Positions 1 through 10,470 are shown, counted from the first letter of the stretch. The stretch: DNA of 64,000 nt from Glandiceps talaboti (GCF_964340395.1 NC_135568.1:10562276-10626275), one strand, 5' to 3'. The notes: a model not told the origin generated them from the letters alone. A program made the numbers and translations.

Positions 1-244
1 AGCCTTTTTTCGCAATATGCTTTATTAGTATGAGAATATTATTTATTTAATGTCAATTCATTTTTCATATTCTACACTAGGAAAGCATTGAAGAAACAAA
101 TAAAACTTTCATTACGCTAGGACTATATAATTTATTCAATATTCTAAACGTAACTTTGATTTGCTCTACCGTAGATTTTGTGCTTTCCTTTGATTTTAAC
201 AGACTGAGTGACTTTTGCAATCATTTTCGTAATCTGCAACAACA

Positions 245-586
245 TAAGTGGAGTCATGATTGGTGAATGGCTAGCGTGACCGGCTTGGAATCTACAGGTT
301 GCAGGTTCGAGCCCCGTCGCTGCCTGCTGTTTGTTTCTGAGTGGCTAAAGTCCTTGGGCAAGATTTGAACCACGACTGTGCCTCAGTCAACCCAGCTGTA
401 TAACTGGGGACCTGGTAGGATGTAGGTTGCAATGTGAGGGCTTTAATCCTATGCGCTTAAATGGCTGGAGTTGAGGAAGACTAAAGGGCCGTTGTGCCGT
501 TCTGATCCGAGCCAGGGGTAATAATTGTAAAGCGCTTTGAGCACGGAGTGGGAAAACGCTATATAAGAAACCAACATTATTATTAA
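245..586 (+). mobile_element. tRNA-derived SINE, near full length
   Basis: The left end looks like a tRNA-related head. An A-box-like stretch (TGGCTAGCGTGACC) at about 268-281 is followed by a good B box, GGTTCGAGCCC, at 304-314, the spacing of an internal RNA polymerase III promoter. A body of about 170 bp follows, then a tail with GTAAAGCGCTTTGAGC and GCTATATAAG, ending in a short ATT repeat at about 575-586. Tails of this type occur in SINEs that borrow a LINE 3' end. The second copy of the tail at 17816-17935 supports a dispersed family. No clear target-site duplication was found. The exact 5' end is uncertain. Confidence 0.75.
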
Positions 587-722
587 AGTCAAAGATAAAC
601 AGTGTTAGATTCATTTTGCAAGGACTAAATATCATGATGGAAAGAAAGAAAGAAAGTCAAAGATAAACAGTGTTAGATTCATTTTGCAAGGACTAAATAT
701 CATGATGGAAAGAAAGAAAGAA
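587..722. repeat. 68-bp tandem duplication
   Basis: The block beginning AGTCAAAGATAAACAGTG at 587 recurs almost perfectly at 655. Each copy ends in a short GAAA run, so slippage or unequal exchange at the GAAA run next to the SINE tail probably made it. Confidence 0.85.
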
Positions 723-825
723 AGAAGGAAAGAAAGAAAGAAAGGGATGGATGGATGGATGGATGGATGGATGGATGGATGGATGGATGGATGGATGGAT
801 GGATGGATGGATGGATGGATGGATG

Positions 826-922
<97 letters not shown>
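719..922. repeat. Compound microsatellite (GAAA)n-(GGAT)n-(GATA)n
   Basis: A short GAAA run leads into GGAT repeats (about 745-828) and then GATA repeats (826-922). Open frames across it are low-complexity artefacts (SIYL and SIHP repeats) and are not genes. Confidence 0.97.
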
Positions 923-923
<1 letters not shown>

Positions 924-1689
924 AAAGTTAATCTCGTAACGGCCAAGTTACTTAGATATCAACTTCTTGGGCCCTTTGTTATGTAAAAGATAACAAACTG
1001 CATATGGAATCTATCAATATTGATTTATTTAAACATTCAAATTTATCCTGCGACATCATATCGATCAAAGAGACATATGCATCTTTATACAATAGGTACA
1101 GATGCCCAATAGTGAATCTCAGATGTATATTTAATACCGTAGCAATAGATAACGAAATTACAAACAGGTATTTCGAAATGAAAAACATTGTATTAAATCT
1201 CACACAGGGAATATGATACCTGGACAACTCCTTTGTCGAGAACCGATTGATAATATGAAACCCTAGAGAATGCATATTAATTTGAATTATTTAATACTTT
1301 CACATAACTTATTTAGATGTGTGTGTATGCTTATGTACACAGCCTTCCATAATTGAACAGATGAATTTTATTAGCTGAAAAGCCGTTAGGTAGAAGGATA
1401 ATTTATTAACGTCTTCGAAGATACATACGCACGCAGGTAGATTATTTAGTTAATTAGGCCGCCGGTCCCCTTGTATATTTGAAAATAAATATGAAATAAA
1501 TGTAAAATAAATATACAGAAAACAACCGGAATAGTACGTTCTTAGCGAAATAAACATCACAGAAACTGAACTAAAATGTTTCAGATGCTAGTAAACATGA
1601 CATAAATATCACAGAAGCTGAATTACATGTTTGTGATGATTTTGATCAGTTAATTTAAAACTATATACAACAAATTTGACTAGATTCTG
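923..1689. other. Unannotated AT-rich stretch
   Basis: Short open frames exist on both strands near 980-1275, but they overlap each other, are AT-rich and show no motif. Nothing else could be supported. Confidence 0.5.
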
Positions 1690-2690
1690 GATTGTTTTGT
1701 CAGAAGGACATACATGACATTAAAATTGAAAATGTTAAAGGCGAATGGCAATGATAATAATGTGGAGCAATAAATGTAGATCTAATATCTTTAAATACAG
1801 GACAAACTAGACAGAAATGAAATTTATCTTCGACAAGATTAAGATTACGATGTTGACATATACCTTCGTTTCTTGGCAACTTCAAATTTCGTCCATTCTC
1901 AATACGGAGATTGTGGTCAAAGACACAAAAATTGCTAAGTGCCCTCCTGAGAAATTCAATGTCAATAACAGAAAGGTATTTCTCAAGCGATAGATTGATT
2001 TTGTAAAGACGACAGGTATTTAGATTGGGTGAAGAATCTATACCTGTCGCCAATTTTGGCTATCAATCTCAAATAACCTTTGTTTAAATTCAGAAAAGAA
2101 AATACTCTCATTACCAACACTTTGTTCAGTCCCTTCAATCCCAAAACCAAATTTGAATAGTAAATGTTTAACTTTATACGCCCACTATTTATATCCTTTA
2201 TAAGCCATCTCTAGTCGGTAGTTATAATACTACTTCACACATGTTGTATTCTCACTCCTTAAGTGTTTGAGCCAATACTTAATAATATGAAGAAACCTAA
2301 GTGTGATGATAACTTCTGTCTCCCAAGTTCACCAAGTAAAGCAAGATTACTAAGTATTCCTATTAACTTTAAGAATATATTTACAGTAGGAAGAATGGAC
2401 CTTTCCGACCTTTCCATCGTGAAATCCCCATATCTCACTGCCATACAACAGAACAGGGAGAATTTTACAATAAAAAAATTCATACCTTAAAAATGCCCCT
2501 TTCCCCTAGGTCGCCAGATATTCCTGTGCTTTTGACCGAAGTAGTGAATTTGAGAATGTAATGCCAAGGTAGTTAAAATGAGACACTCTTTCAATACGTT
2601 GACCGTCATAGTACCACTCTTCATAATGTCTAAGTTTGCCTCCATTTCCTAACCACTTTGTTTTTGATGATTTCACCTTCAACATCAATT
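1690..2690 (-). pseudogene. Decayed 3' end of a non-LTR retrotransposon (LINE)
   Basis: Three minus-strand stretches in different frames follow the usual order of a LINE ORF2 C-terminal part. At 2688-2506 there is a piece with SSKTKW, a WYYDGQRIERV segment and FNYLGITFS, like the conserved YLG region after the polymerase core. At 2483-2259 there is CMAVRYGDF and then SNLALLGELGR, like the typical YGSEIWGF and NLAVLGELGR segments. At 2053-1700 there is LRIENGRNLKLPRNEGIC and then a FHFCLVCPVFKDIR zinc-knuckle-like end. Frame shifts separate the pieces and the 5' part is missing, so this is a dead 5'-truncated copy. The clade (Jockey, CR1 or RTE type) cannot be set by eye. Confidence 0.8.
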
Positions 2691-2795
2691 TTGTGCAATA
2701 GATGAATTACAAACAATAGGTACTCCAGGATCATTAATATAATATTAGTCATATCTCGATTTCATAATATTCGATATTTGCTAATGCGGTCATTG

Positions 2796-3350
<555 letters not shown>

Positions 3351-3800
3351 CTTTACCTTATCTTTGACATCATACCATCACATGGTAGTGTTTACAAACA
3401 CAAAAACAATATTAACAGGCATACCAACAATAAACTCTGATGGTGAAGAAAAACTTGTTCTCAGATCCCCTTGGACGTACATTCTAGAAGTAGACACCTA
3501 ACAAAATCGTTCTTTATCTATTTTGGAGCTAACATTCGCCTCAAAACAGTTTAAATCTAGATTAATCAAAATCCATAAATTTTGAGTGCATCAGCATGAC
3601 GTTCAATAAGAGCATTTTAGACCCATCGCTGTGGGCTGCAACGATGTAGTGGTATACTAATGAAATGGAAATTACTCTACTTTGTAGACATAGCTGTTAT
3701 ACAAAAGTGGGAACAAAATTAAGCTCCTTAGTTGTGTTTAATTTGCTGAAATCTAAGCAACAGAAATGAAGAATTGTGAAAAAGCCGTTGATATAGTAAA
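3351..3800 (+). repeat. Inverted, diverged copy of the upstream region of the first receptor gene
   Basis: Read on the plus strand, this block matches the reverse complement of about 5600-6050 in order and orientation. Shared landmarks are CCTTATCT-TGACATCA, CAACAATAAACTCTGA, ATTTTGAGTGCA, GAACAAAATTAAG, CTTAGTTGTGT and AATTTGCTGAAATC. Small indels are scattered along it and the tail includes a shared AGCCGTT. The two arms enclose the receptor at 4258-5562. The match runs to roughly 30-40 bp short of the receptor start codon, so this copy ends before any coding sequence. It is either a relic of an inverted duplication or an arm of an old mobile element. Confidence 0.8.
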
Positions 3801-3814
3801 CTTCCGTTTTTTAA

Positions 3815-4257
3815 ATTGCTTGCTTGCTTGCTTGCTTGCTTGATTAATTATGATAATTGCCTGATAGATTTTATAAGATATATATACACATACCTCCAAT
3901 TAGAAAAGGAACTTGACGTATTCAAAATTTAAAATTTAGATATATCTTCAGGTAAAGAATCTACTGTGATAATAATTGAAACTTTCTCAAACTATGTTCA
4001 AATTTTAAAGTACTTTACAGTTTCCTCTTCTGGACAGTGTCTATACTGTACCAGTAGAACAATAGATCTTTTAACCTCCTCGACTCCTTTCTGCAAGTAC
4101 AGGGGATGAAAACGTTCTCATTGCAACCTCTAGCTCTATCGAAACTGCACGTTACAGTCACAGCCACCAATGACACAGTTTGCTTGAGTGGAGGCACACT
4201 CGTTGATCAAAGTATACACGAGTTTACACAGTAACTTAAGGCATTCAGAAGCAATCT
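3815..4257. other. Receptor 1 downstream region with short (TTGC)n
   Basis: Contains a (TTGC)n run at 3815-3841 and otherwise unique DNA. It should hold the 3' UTR of the minus-strand receptor, but I could not pick a single convincing poly(A) signal. Confidence 0.4.
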
Positions 4258-5562
4258 TTATGGGTTGAATCTAAGCTGAGATGAAATATCTCCATATGGT
4301 GTTTCGACTTCACTGGGATAAACCTGTCCATGTTGGTTATCAGATATTGTATTCTCACGTACTGAATTTGACGTTGTTCGTTGGTTTTGTAACCGACCTG
4401 GTGTCTTCTTGAAAAAGATTTTGCCGGTTAGAATCTCAATGTATGCATTACGAACATTTTTGTTACTCCAACCGTACAATAAGGGATTGATAGCGCCAGC
4501 GAGATGCAGGCATGGGTAAAGTAAGACTATAGCTTCTGGTGGAGGTCGTGTTCCAGGATACAAAACATTGTAGACATTAATAAGAATTATGAACGGAAGG
4601 TAACCCATACACACCAAAATGAGTACGAACAGGAGAACTTTCAGCATCTGTATTTCTTGGCGGCTTGGTCCTTGTGTTCCTGTGTGTGACTGGACACGTA
4701 ACTTGCTCTTTCGTACGTATACAAATATCAATATGTAGGCTATCAGTGCCAAAATACATGGTAGATATACTTTTAAAGAACTGGCAACCAAAATACTGAT
4801 TGAACGACAACGGAACGCTGGACGAATGTAGGTGGAGGTTCTAGTGACATGGACACTACTCCACGCACACGAAAAGCACCACGCGAATAGAAGAGAAAGC
4901 GTAACCATTACCTTGCTTGTCAGTTTAGAGTAATATTTGTTATGGACGATATAGATGTAACGGTTGATGGCAGTGATGCAGGTTAGCCAACACGAGACAT
5001 TAAGTAACGCTGGATGGAGTATATTGTGGAACACACAGAAATCATGTCCGTAACGCCAGCCACGTCTGAAGAAAGAGTCGCTGGTAAATGCTCCGGCAAA
5101 AATAGCAGCAATAATATCAGTAAAACTGAGGTTTACTAGATAGAGATTGTTTATTGTACGCAGTTTCTTCTTTACCAGAACAGCAAACACGAAGGCAACA
5201 TTGCCTACCAACGCTAATACAACGAAGGTGACTTCTAATGAGCCTGTGAATAATGTTACCCAGATCGGTGGTAACCTCATGCGAACGTGATTAACTTCTT
5301 CACCGGAGAAAAAACTGTCAGTCACGTTAAGAGAGTTGTTCAACTTCGCCATAGCCATAAACACAAGCGATACTGTCGTATCAGTATGAGTCTTGTTCTT
5401 CTGCCACTGACATAAGTCGTCTAGAGTAATTCTCAAAGTTCTATTTGAATGTGTTAAGAAATGTATTTTGGATGGTTTATATAAGGTAGGGTTTTTATCA
5501 ATATCCTTACATGAACCCATTATTATGAGGATTTCATCTGATAAATTTGTATCATTTTTCAT
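4258..5562 (-). CDS. Class A GPCR, receptor 1 (NRY type, melatonin-receptor-like/moody-like)
   Basis: A single-exon 434-residue seven-transmembrane receptor expected at the plasma membrane. The ATG at 5562 is followed by an extracellular N-terminus of about 100 residues with sequons at N3, N6, N40, N56, N75 and N79. Conserved positions visible: N121 in TM1, D149 in TM2 (the sodium-site Asp), C176 before TM3 with a partner Cys in ECL2 (C252), NRY at 200-202 in place of DRY, P268 in TM5, YLP at 321-323 with Tyr where CWxP has Trp, and NPLLY at 359-363. ICL3 is basic (RKSKLRV) and a short helix 8 and tail follow. NRY occurs in melatonin receptors and in the moody/tre1 group, so that is the closest guess; the ligand is unknown. 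A paralog lies upstream on the same strand at 6902-8011, so a local tandem duplication is the simplest origin. The length is typical of the superfamily. Confidence 0.93.
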   Translation of the reverse strand: MKNDTNLSDEILIIMGSCKDIDKNPTLYKPSKIHFLTHSNRTLRITLDDLCQWQKNKTHTDTTVSLVFMAMAKLNNSLNVTDSFFSGEEVNHVRMRLPPIWVTLFTGSLEVTFVVLALVGNVAFVFAVLVKKKLRTINNLYLVNLSFTDIIAAIFAGAFTSDSFFRRGWRYGHDFCVFHNILHPALLNVSCWLTCITAINRYIYIVHNKYYSKLTSKVMVTLSLLFAWCFSCAWSSVHVTRTSTYIRPAFRCRSISILVASSLKVYLPCILALIAYILIFVYVRKSKLRVQSHTGTQGPSRQEIQMLKVLLFVLILVCMGYLPFIILINVYNVLYPGTRPPPEAIVLLYPCLHLAGAINPLLYGWSNKNVRNAYIEILTGKIFFKKTPGRLQNQRTTSNSVRENTISDNQHGQVYPSEVETPYGDISSQLRFNP

Positions 5563-5599
5563 ACACGATTGAAGGAAGGCACAGTAGCAACTACTGGAA

Positions 5600-6050
5600 A
5601 TTTTCTTGTGCTAACGGCTAATAAACACTCAGTATTTCCACTGTTGCATTGATATGGCTTGATTTCAGCAAATTACACACAACTAAGATACTTAATTTTG
5701 TTCCCCCAGGTGTTCCCCACTTTTTAGCACTGTGACGGCTATTCCTCCAAGGCAGAATAGTTTCGATCTAATTTATTTTCACTACTAAACTGGTTCAATC
5801 AACAAAGGTTGGTTTACAAATTCTCTTCTGAATGTATTGTTGTTGCACTCAAAATGTATGGGTTTTTAATAATTTAGATTTAATCATTTTTGAGGCGGAA
5901 TTTAGATCCAAAAGAGATAAAAAACGGCTTTGCTGTGTGTCTATTTCTATAATTCACACGAAGGGGGCTTGAGAACATGTTTGGTCTTCAATCTCAGAGT
6001 TTATTGTTGACATCAAATGTTGTGATGTCACAGATAAGGTTTGGCAAAAC
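5600..6050 (-). repeat. Upstream region of receptor 1; partner arm of the inverted repeat at 3351-3800
   Basis: This is the natural 5' flank (promoter or 5' UTR side) of receptor 1 when read on the minus strand, and its reverse complement recurs downstream of the gene. Identity looks moderate to high with small indels. Which copy is ancestral is not visible; proximity to an intact gene suggests this one is. Confidence 0.8.
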
Positions 6051-6901
6051 AATGTGGCGACGATTTATGGTGATCTTTGTGAATTATTAGGCTAATGGAG
6101 CAAAAGAACTTTTTTGAAGCCATGAAATATATATATATTGGTACGTTGAGAAGTTGTCAGTAATCAGTTTGGTATGTCACACAGAAATGGTACAAGTGCA
6201 GACATATGCATCAGACCATGGACAAATGGAATTCGAACCCAAATACATCCAAAATGGTTACCTTGTTTTATAGAATATCTATGAACTATCTAAACTATGA
6301 AGATTAAGATTAAATCGTCACTAAATAGTCCAATTTTTCCCTTTGGCTTAAAATTGATTTGGAATCAGCCGTAAGACTAACATTACTACCTTAAATCTGC
6401 ACCTTGCAGTCGATATTGATTTGTAAAAGTTTTATCCCCTAATTCCGTACCTGATATCGTTCTCAGCAGGAGTTGCACGTACTCCTGGAGGACTCTATGT
6501 GACGAATAAATATTGCAAATTATAAATGAAATGAGGTGTAAATTATTAACGTCTGTGAAGATAAATGTGGCATTACAAGAAAAGGTATCTAAAAATGTAA
6601 TATGACAGTCACAGCTAGAATTCATCAAATTTGCTATGGATATTAAACTTTAATATTTGGAATATGTAATTGGTCTGTCATACGGACCGATAGCTTTGCC
6701 TGTCTGCCTGCCCGTCTGTCTGTCTGTCTGTCTGTCTGTCTGTATGTCTGTCTGTCTATCTGTCTGTCTGCCTCTGCAAATAGAAATACAGACCTCTAAG
6801 CACGGATAACACAAACATTTACCAGAGATGTCAAATGTTTACATTTCGCTTGATGTAAAGAATTCACTATTATACAATTCTAAACGTTATGTTGAACAAT
6901 A
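6051..6901. other. Spacer between the two receptor genes
   Basis: Holds a short AT run near 6129 and a (TGTC)n microsatellite at 6699-6772. It should contain the receptor 2 3' UTR on the minus strand and distal upstream sequence of receptor 1. No coding sequence supported. Confidence 0.45.
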
Positions 6902-8011
6902 TTAATATGGTGCACCGACTTCATTAGGATGAACCTGTCTTTGTGCCGTCGACGAGCTTAGGACTTGAGAGTCAAATGTCATATTACCACGTATCAAATC
7001 CATTGTTGCTCTTTGGCTTTGTAGCTGGTTAGGCGTTTTCTTGAAAAAGATTTTCCCGGTTAGAATCTCAATGTAGGAATCACGAACGTTTCTGTTACTC
7101 CATGCGTACAACAATGGGTTGATGGCACCACCAAGATGAACGCATGGGTAAAGTATGATGAGAGCGTTTGGCGGAGGTCGAATTCCAGGATATATGAAAT
7201 GATAAACGTTAATAAGAATAACGTAAGGAAGATAGCCAATGCACACCAACATGAGTACGAAGCTGAGAACTTTCAACATCTGTATTTCTTGGCGGCTTGG
7301 TCCTTGCATTCCTGTGTGTGACTGGACCCGTAACTTGCTCTTCCGTACGTAAACAAATATTAACGTGTAGGCTATTAGTGCCACTAAACAGGGTAGATAC
7401 ATTTCCACAATAAAGGTGAACAGACTACCGACAGAGCGACAACGAAATGCTTGACGAATGTAAGTGGAGGTTTTTGTGACATGGTAGCTACTGCAACTCA
7501 ACGGAAAACCCCATGCAAACAGAATGGAGAGTGTAATCATGAACTTGGTGGTCAGTTTAGAGTAATATTTGTTATGAACGATATAGATGTAACGGTTGAT
7601 GGCAACAGTGCAGGTTAGCCAGCACGAGGCACTCAGTAATGCTGGATGGGTGATATTGTGGAACACGCAGTAGTCATGTCCATGACGCCAACCACGTCTG
7701 ATAAAAGAGTCACTGGTAAATGCTCCGGCAAAAATAGCAGCAAAAATGCCAGTAAAACTGAGGTTTACTAGATAGAGATTGCCTGTAGTACGTAGCCTCT
7801 TCGTTACAAGAAAAGCAAACACGAAAAGAAGATTACCTGCCAAAGTTAGTACGATGAGGATGACTTCTAACGAGCCTGTGAACGACGTCACCCAGATCGA
7901 TGGTAACTTCATGGGGACACGATTCACTACATTACCGTACAAAGAACTGACAGTTTCGTTTAGAGTATTGTTCCACTTCGTCATATTCGTAGAGACAACC
8001 GATTCGTTCAT
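6902..8011 (-). CDS. Class A GPCR, receptor 2 (paralog of receptor 1)
   Basis: A seven-transmembrane receptor of 369 residues counted from the ATG at 8011. The frame is open further upstream to about 8115 but has no ATG there: the codon aligned with the receptor 1 start is GTG (8083). So translation either begins at 8011 or an upstream exon is spliced on; CGATAG at 8099-8094 could be an acceptor. Sequons lie at N2, N9, N14 and N18. NRY is at 139-141, and GYLP replaces CWxP as in receptor 1. NPLLY and the KIFFKKTP helix-8 segment are kept. The TM2 Asp (2.50) is replaced by Gly at residue 88 (GGC at 7750-7748), which is rare in class A. Several patches are nearly identical to receptor 1 even at synonymous sites. 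The protein is probably functional, judging by its open frame and kept TM motifs. The ligand is unknown. Confidence 0.88.
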   Translation of the reverse strand: MNESVVSTNMTKWNNTLNETVSSLYGNVVNRVPMKLPSIWVTSFTGSLEVILIVLTLAGNLLFVFAFLVTKRLRTTGNLYLVNLSFTGIFAAIFAGAFTSDSFIRRGWRHGHDYCVFHNITHPALLSASCWLTCTVAINRYIYIVHNKYYSKLTTKFMITLSILFAWGFPLSCSSYHVTKTSTYIRQAFRCRSVGSLFTFIVEMYLPCLVALIAYTLIFVYVRKSKLRVQSHTGMQGPSRQEIQMLKVLSFVLMLVCIGYLPYVILINVYHFIYPGIRPPPNALIILYPCVHLGGAINPLLYAWSNRNVRDSYIEILTGKIFFKKTPNQLQSQRATMDLIRGNMTFDSQVLSSSTAQRQVHPNEVGAPY

Positions 8012-8234
8012 GTTATTCTTAGTAGATAAGAACTTGTAGATAACAAAAGTAGTATTTGGCACGTTGTCCGAATCATTCAACACTGTTCGAAGTTCTATCG
8101 AAAAGAGTGGCGAAATTTATTTTTAGGGGTTTATATGCAACGGTTTTTTTTTCATCAGTGTCTGTCAGATGCCAGTCAGAAATTCAATACTATGAAAACC
8201 ATTTTTCATGCAAAATGTAAGAAGATATGAACAT

Positions 8235-8415
8235 TTCATCAAGCTAGTGGTTCTTGAGCTATGTATCAAAACACGATTGAAAACGTAACTTATAGGATCT
8301 GATATATCCCCATGATCAATAGCACTACAGAAATTCCTTCAAGCTAAGAGCTGTTTTCAAATGATGTATTATATAAGCCTCATTAAAAACGTAACTTGTT
8401 AATCTCCAAATAATA
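8235..8415. repeat. Diverged tandem duplication of about 100 bp upstream of receptor 2
   Basis: Both units contain TTC/TCAAGCTA, an ATGTAT core, then ATT-GAAAACGTAACTT or ATTAAAAACGTAACTT and a pyrimidine-rich end. The second unit is shorter. No known element recognised. Confidence 0.55.
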
Positions 8416-8425
8416 CCCCCTCCGC

Positions 8426-8428
<3 letters not shown>

Positions 8429-8505
<77 letters not shown>
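8429..8505. repeat. (TA)n microsatellite at the 5' side of the Penelope-like element
   Basis: Nearly pure TA, followed to about 8610 by degraded TA-rich DNA with a short duplicated piece (TGTATGTGCGTATATATAT). It marks the 5' truncation boundary of the retroelement. Confidence 0.95.
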
Positions 8506-8507
<2 letters not shown>

Positions 8508-8535
8508 TATACCTCGTATATTATATATTATATAT

Positions 8536-9906
8536 ATGACATATATGTGTGTATGTGCGTATATATATATATCCTCTCTCATTTTAATGTATGTGCGTAT
8601 ATATATATCTCTCCTATTTGATGATAACATTCCATGGGTTAAAAGAGACAACAAAGATATGTTTGACGTGACTATGGGAAGTTATGATGGAGCCGAGATT
8701 TGCGAACTAGTGGGTTCCTACATCCTAAGTAAAATTACATCGCAGTACTCTAAAGACCATGTAGGTCTATACAGGGATGACGGTTTAGCTGTTTTCCACA
8801 AAATATCGGGTAACAAGGCAGAGCGGATAAAGAAAAATATCACAAAGATCTTCAATGACATCGGTCTGAAAGTAACCATTGAAGCTAACCTGAAAATTGT
8901 AAATTACCTCGATATCGTATTAGACCTTTCCAGTGGGAAATATTACCCATACAGAAAACCAAACGACAACCCAGTCTACATCAATTCACAGTCAAATCAC
9001 CCACCGGTTATCATCAAGCATCTACCAGCAGCCATAAATGGAAGACTGTGTGACATCTCATGTAATCATAATGTTTTCAACCAGGCAGAACCCCTCTATG
9101 ATGACGCACTCAAAGCAAGTGGCTATAAAGACAACCTTGCTTACACAGATAGAATTGACACCATCAAGAGACGGAGAAATAGGAAACGTAATGTCATCTG
9201 GTTTAATCCCCCATACAGTCAAAACGTAAGCAATAACATCGGGAGAATTTTCCTCCAACTTCTTGGCCGTCACTTCCCTAAGGAGCACAAGTTACATAAA
9301 ATTTTCAACAAGGGGAATGTGAAAATGAGCTACAGTTGTATGAATAACATGGCTTCCATCATCAAAACTCACAATACTATGATCCTTAAACGCGGAAATG
9401 AAGCTCCCATAGGGACATGCAACTGTCGTGATAAATCAACTTGCCCGCTTCATGGGAAATGCCGATCAGATAATATCGTCTACAGAGCCCAGGTCAAAAT
9501 AAACAACAGAGATACTAAATCCTACATTGGCTCAACAGAAAACAGCTTCAAAACGCGTTACGGCAACCACAAGTGTTCTTTCGCCAATAACAAATATGGA
9601 AATTGTACTGAACTTTCAAAGTGTGTCTGGAAAATAAAGGAGTCGGGCCACCAGTATTCCATCAACTGGGCTATCATTGCCCATGCAGCCGCCTACTCTA
9701 ATGCAACAAAAAGGTGCAACCTGTGTCTTACAGAGAAGATGTTCATCATCAGTGCAAATAAATTGGGACTCCTTAATAAACGATCAGAACTGATTTCAAA
9801 GTGCCGCCATGAAAACAAATACATTCTTTCATTCCACCATGTCAAACCTCAACGCGCATCACATCCGGGTACCAGTTTTTCTGCGAGTTCGAATTCCATC
9901 ACTTGA
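8536..9906 (+). CDS. Penelope-like retroelement protein: C-terminal RT plus GIY-YIG endonuclease (5' truncated)
   Basis: The frame runs 456 codons from an ATG at 8536, but about the first 26 residues come from TA-rich DNA. Recognisable protein begins near 8611. Motifs in order: a segment with [14 protein letters not shown] (47-60); the polymerase catalytic box YRDDG (79-83, D81 and D82 being the metal-binding pair); the thumb-side segment NYLDI; a basic linker with RRRNRKRN; a Cys/His cluster with C295, C297, C303, H306 and C309; and a GIY-YIG fold with VYRAQV (315-320), SYIGST (329-334), R341, H345, a candidate catalytic Glu in LTEKMF and an Asn in LLNKRSEL. This order is characteristic of endonuclease-bearing Penelope-like elements. 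The fingers and palm motifs before YRDDG are missing, so it cannot be an active polymerase alone. The open reading frame suggests a fairly recent insertion. Confidence 0.88.
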   Translation: MTYMCVCAYIYISSLILMYVRIYISLLFDDNIPWVKRDNKDMFDVTMGSYDGAEICELVGSYILSKITSQYSKDHVGLYRDDGLAVFHKISGNKAERIKKNITKIFNDIGLKVTIEANLKIVNYLDIVLDLSSGKYYPYRKPNDNPVYINSQSNHPPVIIKHLPAAINGRLCDISCNHNVFNQAEPLYDDALKASGYKDNLAYTDRIDTIKRRRNRKRNVIWFNPPYSQNVSNNIGRIFLQLLGRHFPKEHKLHKIFNKGNVKMSYSCMNNMASIIKTHNTMILKRGNEAPIGTCNCRDKSTCPLHGKCRSDNIVYRAQVKINNRDTKSYIGSTENSFKTRYGNHKCSFANNKYGNCTELSKCVWKIKESGHQYSINWAIIAHAAAYSNATKRCNLCLTEKMFIISANKLGLLNKRSELISKCRHENKYILSFHHVKPQRASHPGTSFSASSNSIT

Positions 9907-9922
9907 ATTTCCGTTAAAATTT

Positions 9923-9968
9923 AGTCGTCCGAAGATCGCATTCAAGCGTGAAACTCTGAGTAACGGCT
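9923..9968 (+). ncRNA. Hammerhead ribozyme A (core mutated)
   Basis: It lies about 20 bp after the endonuclease stop codon. The core reads CCGAAGA (9929-9935) instead of CUGANGA, with stem II CGC/GCG around an ATTCAA loop, then GAAA (9950-9953). A minimal stem III CTC/GAG (9954-9960) and a GUA-type cleavage site ending at 9962 follow. Stem I is CGU (9926-9928) with ACG (9963-9965). The U4 position is C, which should weaken or abolish cleavage. Confidence 0.65.
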
Positions 9969-10064
9969 CCGTACCATAACTTGTGTATTTTGTGTAATAC
10001 AGCTCTACTTCTCAGTATTGAGCGCTTTTCCTTCAGTTTATGACTTACCTCTTACACTGAATTA

Positions 10065-10164
<100 letters not shown>

Positions 10165-10174
10165 TAAACATCAA

Positions 10175-10220
10175 CATCTCCTGACGAGTGATTTACTCAC
10201 GAAACAGGCTTGTAGAGACG
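10175..10220 (+). ncRNA. Hammerhead ribozyme B (intact core)
   Basis: The core CTGACGA (10181-10187) fits CUGANGA exactly. Stem II is GTGA/TCAC with a TTTAC loop (10188-10200), then GAAA (10201-10204). A short stem III CAG/TTG has a two-base loop, and a GUA cleavage triplet ends at 10214. Stem I pairs TCTC (10177-10180) with GAGA (10215-10218). This is a type I arrangement with a minimal stem III, as known for Penelope-like and retrozyme hammerheads. It is the best preserved of the copies in the window. Confidence 0.8.
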
Positions 10221-10318
10221 AAAAACCCGACTTGATTTTCTTCTACCCTCAACATATACTCCGCTCTGCGTGCAGACGTATCGAGCACTGTACTACGGAC
10301 AAATCTTACCACTGACTT

Positions 10319-10319
<1 letters not shown>

Positions 10320-10396
<77 letters not shown>
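10320..10396. repeat. (TA)n between modules B and C
   Basis: About 76 bp of pure TA that joins directly to the CGT of hammerhead C. Confidence 0.97.
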
Positions 10397-10397
<1 letters not shown>

Positions 10398-10436
10398 GTC
10401 TGATGATCGCAACAGCGTGAAACACTGTGTAACGGC
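10395..10436 (+). ncRNA. Hammerhead ribozyme C (intact core)
   Basis: Core CTGATGA (10400-10406), stem II CGC/GCG with an AACA loop (10408-10417), GAAA (10419-10422), stem III CAC/GTG with a single-base loop (10423-10429), GUA ending at 10431, and stem I CGU (10397-10399) with ACG (10432-10434). Stem III differs from copy A (CTC/GAG) by a paired change, which supports the fold. A one-base loop cannot close in a monomer; such stems are thought to work as dimers. Confidence 0.75.
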
Positions 10437-10470
10437 TCCTGTGCATCTTACTTGATACTGTGTTATTTAT

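Noticed and set aside
300-330. A functional tRNA gene at the B box near 304
   Set aside because: The head is followed by a SINE body and a dispersed tail, and no cloverleaf with a clear acceptor stem could be drawn.
4577-4810. Second minus-strand frame inside receptor 1
   Set aside because: It overlaps the receptor in another frame and has no independent motif.
8084-8115. Extending receptor 2 to a GTG start at 8083
   Set aside because: Non-ATG initiation is unlikely here; the in-frame ATG at 8011 or an upstream exon is the simpler explanation.
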